This document shows, piece by piece, positions 1-6,646 of a DNA stretch of 18,543 bases. The stretch spans positions 1-18,543 of the forward strand of contig JAZOUN010000046.1 of assembly GCA_045658165.1 (NCBI GenBank), read 5' to 3'. Within the stretch, counting starts at the first letter, position 1; each line of letters starts with the position of its first letter. This stretch comes from UBA1081 sp045658165 (GTDB lineage: Bacteria > Bacillota > Clostridia > Oscillospirales > Acutalibacteraceae). The notes under the pieces were generated by a model. It did not search any database. It saw only the letters and a program-made list of their open reading frames with translations, and was not told the origin of the DNA. The translations under genes and the position numbers were made by a program.

Positions 1-59
1 GAACAGTTCATATTGCATATATTCGTAATTTCCACATAAACACGAGAATACATAACAAA

Positions 60-102
60 AAATCCTTAAATAAAATTTCAGCTATATTATAAATCCTTAA
101 AT
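60..102. repeat. 12-bp direct repeat pair upstream of the GH5 gene
   Basis: AAATCCTTAAAT occurs at 60-71 and again, identical, at 91-102, a start-to-start distance of 31 bp or about three helical turns. The pair lies 90-130 bp upstream of the GH5 start codon, where an operator could sit. That it is a regulator site is inference; AT-rich sequence can produce such repeats by chance. Confidence 0.4.
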
Positions 103-143
103 CGGAAATAGCAATGATTTATTTTATTTTAATAATTTATCTC

Positions 144-173
144 TTGAAAGACGGACAGTTTCTGTTGTAAAAT
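144..173 (+). promoter_or_regulatory. possible promoter of the GH5 gene
   Basis: TTGAAA (144-149) and TAAAAT (168-173) are separated by 18 bp and resemble sigma-A -35/-10 boxes. The predicted transcription start near 180 would leave almost no leader before the ribosome binding site at 179-184, which argues against it. An alternative -10 is the TATATTAT stretch at 83-90, but it lacks a good -35. The rest of 1-190 is AT-rich and holds no gene. Confidence 0.3.
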
Positions 174-190
174 AAACTGGGGTGATTGAA

Positions 191-1297
191 ATGCTGAAAA
201 AAATCACGGCAGCAATACTTATATTATCAATATTATCATTGGGGGTATTGTATTTGTTTGAAGATGAAATTTTTTATCCATCCTTTGAGCCGACAGAATC
301 AACTGAATTTGCGGCTTCGCTCGGACGGGGATGGAATCTTGCCAATACATTTGACGCCTGCGAAAAGCATTCTGCCGAAAAAGCAGGTAACGAAACAGAA
401 ACAATGTGGGGCAACCCCGAAACCACAAAAGAACTTATTGCATATGTAAAAGAATGCGGATTTGATTCGGTAAGAATCCCCGTAACATGGGCACAGCACC
501 TCGGTGATGCACCTGACTACACCATTGACAGTCTGTGGCTCGACAGAGTAAATACTGTTGTTGACTGGGTGCTTGAATACGACATGAAAGTAATTATAAA
601 TGTTCATCACGATGATGCTTTCTGGCTTGTTACAAATGAAGAAAACAAAGAAATTTCAAAAGAAATTCTTACAAAAATTTGGTCACAGCTGTGCGACAGA
701 TTCAAAGATTACGATGAAAATCTGATTTTTGAAACAATGAACGAGCCGAGAGTTGAATGCAGTGAAGACGAATGGCAGGGCAATGAGGAATCGAGAGAAG
801 TTGTAAATTACCTCAACTTTGCAGCACTGGAGACAATCCGCAACGGTGAGGGATACAACAAAACAAGATTTGTTATGATTCCTACATACGCAGCAAGCGG
901 TCTGGATGAAAACATATCAGCACTGCGTCTTCCCGAAGATGAACATGTTATTGTTTCCGTCCATTATTATTTCGGCACAGCACATCAGTCTGAATTTGCT
1001 GACAATGAAAAAGTCTGGAGCATAAGCGATAAGGCTTCGCTGTACAGAACATTCAGAAAAATGTTCGACTGCTATACAAAAAAAGGATACGGTGTTGTAA
1101 AGAGTGAATTCGGCTGGACCGACCGTGACAACATTGAAAATCTTGCAGAAAACACAAGAACATATATTGAACTTGCGGAAAAATTCGGTTTCTCATGCAT
1201 GGTATGGGACAACGGAAGTTCATTCGGAATAATTGACAGAAACGAACTGAAAACATTATATCCCGAGTACATGAACGCAATAGTCGGCAAAGAATAA
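191..1297 (+). CDS. membrane-anchored GH5 endo-beta-glucanase (GH5_4-like)
   Basis: Likely hydrolyses beta-1,4 linkages in glucans or xyloglucan outside the cell. The 368-residue protein opens with MLKK and a hydrophobic segment (about 5-23) that is a signal anchor or uncleaved signal peptide. The rest is one GH5 TIM barrel: GWNLANTFDA (47-56), WGNP (73-76), VRIPVTW (94-100), HH (139-140), acid/base E185 in NEP, VHYY (257-260), nucleophile E306 in KSEFGW, and W339. The layout fits subfamily 4, but GH5_2 or GH5_37-like enzymes cannot be excluded. No dockerin or CBM is visible, so it is not a scaffolded cellulosome component. The start is ATG at 191 because GGGGTG (179-184) sits 6 nt upstream; a GTG at 182 lies inside that site. 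NLANT replaces the usual NLGNT. It converges on the next gene. Confidence 0.9.
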   Translation: MLKKITAAILILSILSLGVLYLFEDEIFYPSFEPTESTEFAASLGRGWNLANTFDACEKHSAEKAGNETETMWGNPETTKELIAYVKECGFDSVRIPVTWAQHLGDAPDYTIDSLWLDRVNTVVDWVLEYDMKVIINVHHDDAFWLVTNEENKEISKEILTKIWSQLCDRFKDYDENLIFETMNEPRVECSEDEWQGNEESREVVNYLNFAALETIRNGEGYNKTRFVMIPTYAASGLDENISALRLPEDEHVIVSVHYYFGTAHQSEFADNEKVWSISDKASLYRTFRKMFDCYTKKGYGVVKSEFGWTDRDNIENLAENTRTYIELAEKFGFSCMVWDNGSSFGIIDRNELKTLYPEYMNAIVGKE

Positions 1298-1299
1298 TA

Positions 1300-1339
1300 A
1301 AAATAAATGCAGAGAGAATTTTCTCCCTGCATTTATTTT
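1300..1339. terminator. bidirectional terminator between convergent genes
   Basis: A perfect 13-bp stem (1300-1312 with 1327-1339, core ATGCAG/CTGCAT) continues, after one A/C mismatch, with GAGAA/TTCTC around a tiny loop. Its outer arms are A-rich on one side and T-rich on the other, so it can end transcripts in both directions. It starts directly after the GH5 stop and touches the stop codon of the - strand gene. Confidence 0.85.
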
Positions 1340-3260
1340 ATTTACCGTATTTTTTTGCAAGAACGGGCATCCAGAGACCTGCCTGAACAGTACGATGGTC
1401 AAAACCTTTCTGCTTCGGTTTTTTTGTTTCAATCCAGTCACTGAAACATGTTTTATCCTGAGCATCTGCAAGATAAGCAACAATTTTTTCTGAGAAAAGT
1501 TCAACATTCTCCATTGTTTCATCAAGACATGCCGCCCAGAGCATCCAGTCTGTTTTTGTAAAATCTTTTCTGAAATCAAGAGGCACACCGTACTTGTTGA
1601 GTTTCTGTCTGTACAGGAGTGTTTCTGCTTTATAGATTTCATCTGAGAAAAGACCGAAACCGTAAACTCTGTCCCATACCAGGTTATATTTAAGACTCCA
1701 TGAATCTTTATTGTCAATACTGAAAGGAAGATATGCTGTTTTGTTACCGCAGACTCTGCAAAGCTCATCTGCATATTCTTTTGCCTTTGCGCTGTACTGA
1801 TTTTTCTTTTCAAGTTCTTTGCAGATTTCACCGAAACATGCAATACCCATTATACCTTTTATTGCAAGGTTTACGTTCTTTGTGCTGTGACCTGCAAAGT
1901 CATCGGTACAAAGCTGATTATCAAGAACAACACCTTTTTTAACAAGATAATCTGCCCATGTTTCAAGAAAACCGAAATATCTCTCAAGAAATGCCTTATC
2001 TCCGCTTTCCTTATAGTATGCGTATGAAAGAATCAGCATATTTCCGCACTCTTCAACGGGCATCTGATATCTCTTCATAAATACTTTTTTGGATTTTGAT
2101 TTATACACATTCTGATACCCTATTTTATGGGGAACAAGGTGCATGTGAAGATTAAGCGAATAAACCTGACCGCAAGCGAAGGGATATCTGCCTATATCGT
2201 GAGGAGCAAAGGGGTATTTCCAGATATCGCTTCCTGCGAAGAAGAATATACCCGTAAGCATTGCCTTTACAAGCTCCGGTGCGTAAAGAAGATACATAGG
2301 CATTGCCGGATATGACACGTCAACGGTATTTATACACCCGTTTGAATGACATTCCTTTGAAAGATACAGAAGTTCACCGTTTTTGTCTTTTACAAGTTTA
2401 TGCCCTGCAAAGACCTGTCTTACTGCGGCAGAAAGAATCTTTTTATAATTTTCACCGAAGCTTTCCGCATCATTTTCAATCATCTGCTCCTGTTTGCATA
2501 CCTTGGCAAAAAGTTCATCTTTATTTTCGTAACAATAAAGAATTGCATCTTCAATGCCGTGGAATTTTTCTGTCCACAGACCTTTGAGATAATCACCGAA
2601 ATAATTTATTGAGTAAACATCGTCATATGCAATAACTGTTGTGAAAGATGCACTGCCCTTTACTTTGCTTGTATGACAGCTCTGAATCCCGGCACTATTT
2701 ACGCTGCAATCTCCGCCGTAAAAATAAACAAAACCCCAGTCTGCGGCAAAATTGTCACCCGAATCGTTAAGGGGTTTCTGATTTTCAAGCCCCATTTTTG
2801 AAAAACTTCTGCCTGCGACAGAACCGACTGTTTTTACCGTTTTGCCGAATCTGCTTTTACCCTTGCAAAGCTCTTCATATGCAGTAAAACCAACACTTAC
2901 ACTGTGTTCGTTCTCATCTTTTGCAACAACTTCAACATCAAAATAACTGCAGGGTGCAGACATTATGTAATAGTCATCAAACAAAAAGGGAGACCATGTT
3001 CTGAAGCTGAGAGTAAAATCCTTTGCATCAAATGTATACACGCAGGAGAATGCTGTTACATCGGCTGAAATCTGGGTAAGACTCTTTTCATTGTCTTTAC
3101 CGAGGAACATATATTTTTTTCCGTCAAAAGTAACGTTACCTTCAATTCGCATTTTTGTACCGCACCAGAGATTGGTATCGGCTGAATTTATTGTTTCACC
3201 CTTTGACCATATGCTGAAATGAGGATCTATGGTAGCTATAGGGTACGATGGCAATTTCAT
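1338..3260 (-). CDS. DUF4965/DUF1793 'glutaminase A'-family protein
   Basis: A 640-residue protein of the family called glutaminase A in fungi (DUF5127/DUF4965/DUF1793). Family-typical stretches run in the normal order: IDPHFSIWS (11-19), SKECHSNGCINTVDVSYP (301-318), HDIGRYP (354-360), MPVEECGNM (400-408), LCTDDFAGH (450-458) and NLAIKGIMG (464-472). The N-terminal half looks like a beta-sandwich and the C-terminal half like an alpha/alpha barrel, an architecture also common in glycoside hydrolases. There is no signal peptide, so a cytoplasmic place is likely. AAAAGGAG lies 8 nt upstream of the ATG. It is monocistronic, flanked by a GH5 and a polysaccharide lyase, which suggests a carbohydrate substrate rather than glutamine. 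Family assignment is firm; activity is not known. Confidence 0.85.
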   Translation of the reverse strand: MKLPSYPIATIDPHFSIWSKGETINSADTNLWCGTKMRIEGNVTFDGKKYMFLGKDNEKSLTQISADVTAFSCVYTFDAKDFTLSFRTWSPFLFDDYYIMSAPCSYFDVEVVAKDENEHSVSVGFTAYEELCKGKSRFGKTVKTVGSVAGRSFSKMGLENQKPLNDSGDNFAADWGFVYFYGGDCSVNSAGIQSCHTSKVKGSASFTTVIAYDDVYSINYFGDYLKGLWTEKFHGIEDAILYCYENKDELFAKVCKQEQMIENDAESFGENYKKILSAAVRQVFAGHKLVKDKNGELLYLSKECHSNGCINTVDVSYPAMPMYLLYAPELVKAMLTGIFFFAGSDIWKYPFAPHDIGRYPFACGQVYSLNLHMHLVPHKIGYQNVYKSKSKKVFMKRYQMPVEECGNMLILSYAYYKESGDKAFLERYFGFLETWADYLVKKGVVLDNQLCTDDFAGHSTKNVNLAIKGIMGIACFGEICKELEKKNQYSAKAKEYADELCRVCGNKTAYLPFSIDNKDSWSLKYNLVWDRVYGFGLFSDEIYKAETLLYRQKLNKYGVPLDFRKDFTKTDWMLWAACLDETMENVELFSEKIVAYLADAQDKTCFSDWIETKKPKQKGFDHRTVQAGLWMPVLAKKYGK

Positions 3261-3305
3261 ATTCCCGACTCCTTTTTATTTTCTTAAACGAAACACATTT
3301 ATTTA

Positions 3306-3334
3306 ATTATACCAAGAGAAAGGACACTTTGCAA
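3306..3334 (-). promoter_or_regulatory. promoter of the DUF4965 gene
   Basis: Read on the - strand, TTGCAA (3334-3329) and a consensus TATAAT (3311-3306) are 17 bp apart. The start of transcription would fall near 3299, giving a leader of about 39 nt with the AAAAGGAG site at 3276-3269. The 3261-3494 divergent gap holds this promoter, the opposite one for the lyase gene and poly-A rich DNA, but no gene. Confidence 0.55.
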
Positions 3335-3439
3335 TATAAACTTCATTTATTATATTATATGATAATCGAAGGAAATTAAAAAGCAAAAAAAAACAAGAAA
3401 AAACAATATAATTCACTTAATGAAAAAAACAGAGGTTTG

Positions 3440-3469
3440 TTGATTTTTCTGCGGCTGATATGTTATTAT
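3440..3469 (+). promoter_or_regulatory. extended -10 promoter of the heparinase-family gene
   Basis: TTGATT (3440-3445) is followed after 18 bp by TATTAT (3464-3469). A TG at 3461-3462 makes this an extended -10 element (TGnTATTAT). The predicted transcript starts near 3476, just before the AAAGGATGG ribosome binding region. Confidence 0.5.
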
Positions 3470-3494
3470 AAATGAGTAAAGGATGGTGCAAAAA

Positions 3495-5477
3495 ATGAAA
3501 AAAAGCATTAAAGTTTTTTCAGGCATTATAATTTCCGTTGTTCTTGTTATTGTGCTGGGAATTACAAACATTATTCCTTATTTTGCCGTAATACCCGATA
3601 TGGTGAAAGTAGGTATTGACTACATAAGTCTTGACAGAAACAATGACGCCCCGGATGAGGATACAATTCTCTCTGCACTTGCAGAAAACAAGACGCATAG
3701 TCATCCTTTCATTCTTGCAGACAAAGATAATTTTGCAGTTGCGAGGGAAGAATTCTACTCAATAAATTTTTCAGAATACACAGAAAAACTGAGCGATTTT
3801 GTTCTTGAAAATGCAGATGCACTTATCAATACCGAAAATTATCCTCCCCTGGAGTATGTACTTGACGAAGAAGACAGTATTCTTCCCATTTCCCGTGAAG
3901 TTATAAACCGAATGGTTATTCTCGGTTATGCATGGCAGATAACAGGAGACAAAAACTATGCCGAAAGGGCAAAAATTGAACTTGAAAAGGTTTGCAGTTA
4001 TGATGACTGGTGCACATCGCATTTTCTTGCATCTGCAGAAATGGCTCTTGCGGTTTCAATAGGTTATGACTGGTTTTTTGATTATCTTGACGACGATACA
4101 AAAAACCTTATTGAAGAAAAAGTATGGAATTATGCAATTTATTCCGCGCTCAATGACAATCACTGGTTCACATGGTCAAAAAACAACTGGAACAGCATCT
4201 GTTACAGCGGAATCGGAATTGCATGTATGACATTCGCATCATACGACATGGAAAGTGCCGCTGAGTTTCTTGCAATGTGTTATAAAAATATGCCCATTGC
4301 CTTTGAAAACTTCACTCCTGAAGGAGTTTATGCAGAAGGTCCCGGTTACAGCCAGTCAGGTATGAATTCCGTTGTCTATTTTGTTGCCACTTCAAAAAAC
4401 TTTTTCGGCACAGATTACGGCATGAGTGAAATAAGCGGTTTCAAAGAGCTTGGCAAATTCCCCGTTTACATAACCACAACAACAGACGTTTTCAACTTCG
4501 GTGACAACAAGGACAGAATGTGTTTCTCCCCTGCTCTTCATTGGTACGCATCCGAATATGATTCGCCCCTGCTTTCATGTTATCAGATGTGGGATGTATC
4601 TGATGATTTTGTTACCGACACATCGGCAAACACAGAAAGAAACGGCAGCGGCAGAGAAGATGCACTTTCACTTCTCTGGTACGACAGAAGTTACACCGAA
4701 GAAAGTGCAGATTTTTCCGATGAACCGCTGAGTGTATATCTCAGGTCCGACGTAGGTCAGGATATGGTTCTTATGAGAAACAAATATCTTGATGTGAATG
4801 GTTCATTTGCAGGTATAAAAGGCGGTTATAATTTCATAAATCACGGTGATCTTGATATAGGCACTTTTGTTTTTGATTCAATGGGTGAAAGATGGGCAGA
4901 AGAACTCGGACCCGGTCCCTACGATGCTCCCGGTTATTTCCTCAATACTCCTGCAGGCGGCAGATGGAAAAACTATTCAAAACGTGCCGAGGGACAGAAC
5001 ACTCTTGTTATAAATCCCGATATGACACTTGAAGATCAGTATGTTCTCGCGGAAAGCAAATTTATTCACTACGAACCGAGAGAGGGCGGCGGATTTGCCA
5101 CACTCGACATGACAGATGCTTACCGTATGAACGGTGCTGTGAAAGTAAACAGAGATTTTGAGCTTTATGACAATTATTCATCACTAAGAATAACCGACAC
5201 GGTAAAATGCCTTATAAGAAGTGAAATTTACTGGTTTATGCACACTAAGGCTGATATTGAAATATCAGAAGACGGCAAAACTGCAATTCTCACAATCGAT
5301 GGCAAACAGATGAAAGCAACTTCACACCGGGACGGAACATTCTCTGTTATGAAAGCCGAAAGACTCAGCGGAGAATGGGAATATGACGAAGAGTACAGCG
5401 ATATAAACAAACTCACGGTAAAACTTGAAAAAACAAAAGAAGCCGTGATTGATATTACAATTGAACCGATAAAATAA
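3495..5477 (+). CDS. membrane-anchored heparinase II/III-family polysaccharide lyase
   Basis: A 660-residue protein with a basic start (MKK) and a hydrophobic segment (about 8-30) acting as signal anchor. The body follows heparinase II/III-like lyases (PL12/15/17/21-type): an alpha/alpha toroid up to about 400, with NNWN (230-233) and EGPGYSQSG (281-289, Tyr285 a candidate catalytic base), then a beta-sandwich with NHGDLDIGTFVFDS (449-462, His450) and ERWAEELG (465-472). Such enzymes cleave uronic-acid polysaccharides by beta-elimination; the substrate here is not predictable. ATG 3495 is chosen over ATG 3483 because AAAGGA at 3478-3483 overlaps the earlier codon, and MKK fits a signal sequence. 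It is transcribed alone and ends in a strong terminator facing the - strand operon. Confidence 0.85.
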   Translation: MKKSIKVFSGIIISVVLVIVLGITNIIPYFAVIPDMVKVGIDYISLDRNNDAPDEDTILSALAENKTHSHPFILADKDNFAVAREEFYSINFSEYTEKLSDFVLENADALINTENYPPLEYVLDEEDSILPISREVINRMVILGYAWQITGDKNYAERAKIELEKVCSYDDWCTSHFLASAEMALAVSIGYDWFFDYLDDDTKNLIEEKVWNYAIYSALNDNHWFTWSKNNWNSICYSGIGIACMTFASYDMESAAEFLAMCYKNMPIAFENFTPEGVYAEGPGYSQSGMNSVVYFVATSKNFFGTDYGMSEISGFKELGKFPVYITTTTDVFNFGDNKDRMCFSPALHWYASEYDSPLLSCYQMWDVSDDFVTDTSANTERNGSGREDALSLLWYDRSYTEESADFSDEPLSVYLRSDVGQDMVLMRNKYLDVNGSFAGIKGGYNFINHGDLDIGTFVFDSMGERWAEELGPGPYDAPGYFLNTPAGGRWKNYSKRAEGQNTLVINPDMTLEDQYVLAESKFIHYEPREGGGFATLDMTDAYRMNGAVKVNRDFELYDNYSSLRITDTVKCLIRSEIYWFMHTKADIEISEDGKTAILTIDGKQMKATSHRDGTFSVMKAERLSGEWEYDEEYSDINKLTVKLEKTKEAVIDITIEPIK

Positions 5478-5482
5478 AAATG

Positions 5483-5514
5483 AGGATGCAGAAGCTCTGC
5501 ATCCTTGTTTTTTT
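5483..5514. terminator. terminator shared by the lyase gene and the large operon
   Basis: AGGATGCAGA (5483-5492) pairs with TCTGCATCCT (5496-5505) and is followed by a T-run at 5508-5514, a textbook terminator for the + strand gene that stops at 5477. On the - strand the same hairpin is followed by a U-rich CATTTTTATTTTA, so it probably also ends the eight-gene operon. Confidence 0.85.
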
Positions 5515-5530
5515 GTAAATCGGAATTTGT

Positions 5531-5587
5531 TGAGGGCAAGCCGCCCTACGGAATATCGTTTCATTGTACATTGTAAATTGTACATTG
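5531..5587. repeat. compound intergenic repeat (GC palindrome plus ATTGTACATTG copies)
   Basis: AGGGC-AAGCC-GCCCT (5533-5547) is a short GC-rich palindrome in otherwise AT-rich DNA. It is followed by two exact copies of ATTGTACATTG (5563-5573 and 5577-5587) at a 14-bp period. The second copy ends one base before the stop codon of the esterase gene (5591-5589). The look is that of a dispersed, non-coding intergenic repeat common in Clostridia genomes. The other copies would have to be found by a genome search. Confidence 0.55.
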
Positions 5588-5588
5588 T

Positions 5589-6629
5589 TCATTCCGCAAG
5601 CCAGTCAAAAGATTTTCTTCCGCACACAGCATGTTTACCGGGGAAAAGATCTATCTGAAGATTTTCCGATGCACCTGCGAGAGAGTAGATTCTTTTTATG
5701 TTTTCATGCGCTGTTTTACTTGCGGAAACGGGGAAAAGTCTGTCTTTTTCACCCGATTCTATAAACAGCTTTTTCGGGGCAAGTGCCGATGCGAAATCAT
5801 AAATTTCACCAACCTCAAGAATATGAGGTATATAATTATCGGGGCAATGCCACATTGACAGAATGCTGTCTTTGAAAGTGTTCACATATCCGCAGACAAC
5901 GGTTTTGTATATGCTGTCATCAAGCACTGATGCATACAGCGCAGTAAGTCCGCCACCCGATATGCCCATAAGAGACACCTTTTCGCTGTCTACAGTTTCT
6001 GTTTCACGCAGGACTTTTGCACAGGTAAGAGCCTGCAGAACTCTCAGCGATGCTGTGGTGAGTCCGTAAGGCAGAAGATGATGTGAAAGCTCATCGCAGG
6101 AACTTATATAAAAAGGTTTTATAAGGTCATGGCTGAGTCTTGCCTCACCGAAACCGAAAAGTTCGGGTGCGATAACGGTACAGCCTCTTTTTACAAGTTC
6201 CACCGCAAAGTTGTTCTGATAATTATCAAAATAATTAAAATACTTTTTGTTGCCTTTTTTTGATATATTGAGTATCTGTCTTACTCCGTAGCCGTGACCG
6301 CAGAGAGCAACGACGCCGTTTGTTTTTTCTGTTACATTTTTCGGCTCAAGTATATACACAAGGGAATCGAGCCCGTCTGTTATTTCGAGTGAATACTTTT
6401 TAAGTGTATATTCGGGGTAATCAAGAGTTTTACCCACACAGGTAAGCTTGGTTTTTCCGCTGAGGGAAGAGAGTTTTTCAACAGCAAAAATTTCTCTTGC
6501 CTTATTTTTTATATCTTCACCGACTGCCAGTGCTTCTTCACGGGAAGAAACATCTGCGTACGGCTCTCCCCTGAATTTTCCGTAAAGAGAATTCATAAAT
6601 TCATCGGGAGAATAGGGACTTTTTTTCAT
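5589..6629 (-). CDS. alpha/beta hydrolase, acetyl-xylan-esterase-like (Abhydrolase_7 type)
   Basis: Last gene of the operon, 346 residues, probably a carbohydrate esterase that removes acyl groups from imported glycosides. The alpha/beta hydrolase signature is clear: oxyanion region GHGYG (111-115), nucleophile Ser224 in GISGGG, Asp296 in GEKD, and His333 in GKHAVCG. The N-terminal extension of about 80 residues and the overall length fit the PF12715-like family near acetyl-xylan and CE15-like esterases. No signal peptide is present, so it acts in the cytoplasm. GAGGT precedes the ATG and the gap to the GH3 gene is 17 bp. The natural ester could be acetyl, feruloyl or methyl; the sequence does not decide. 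Its stop codon abuts the intergenic repeat. Confidence 0.8.
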   Translation of the reverse strand: MKKSPYSPDEFMNSLYGKFRGEPYADVSSREEALAVGEDIKNKAREIFAVEKLSSLSGKTKLTCVGKTLDYPEYTLKKYSLEITDGLDSLVYILEPKNVTEKTNGVVALCGHGYGVRQILNISKKGNKKYFNYFDNYQNNFAVELVKRGCTVIAPELFGFGEARLSHDLIKPFYISSCDELSHHLLPYGLTTASLRVLQALTCAKVLRETETVDSEKVSLMGISGGGLTALYASVLDDSIYKTVVCGYVNTFKDSILSMWHCPDNYIPHILEVGEIYDFASALAPKKLFIESGEKDRLFPVSASKTAHENIKRIYSLAGASENLQIDLFPGKHAVCGRKSFDWLAE

Positions 6630-6646
6630 TGTACTACCTCACGGAA

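Noticed and set aside
182..190. GTG at 182 as the start of the GH5 gene
   Set aside because: It overlaps the GGGGTG ribosome binding site; ATG 191 has correct spacing.
3483..3494. ATG 3483 as the start of the lyase gene
   Set aside because: The AAAGGA site ends on this codon, leaving no spacing; ATG 3495 begins a normal MKK signal sequence.
5563..5587. Two short repeats considered as a CRISPR remnant
   Set aside because: The unit is only 11 bp with a 3-bp gap, far below CRISPR repeat and spacer length, and no cas gene is near.
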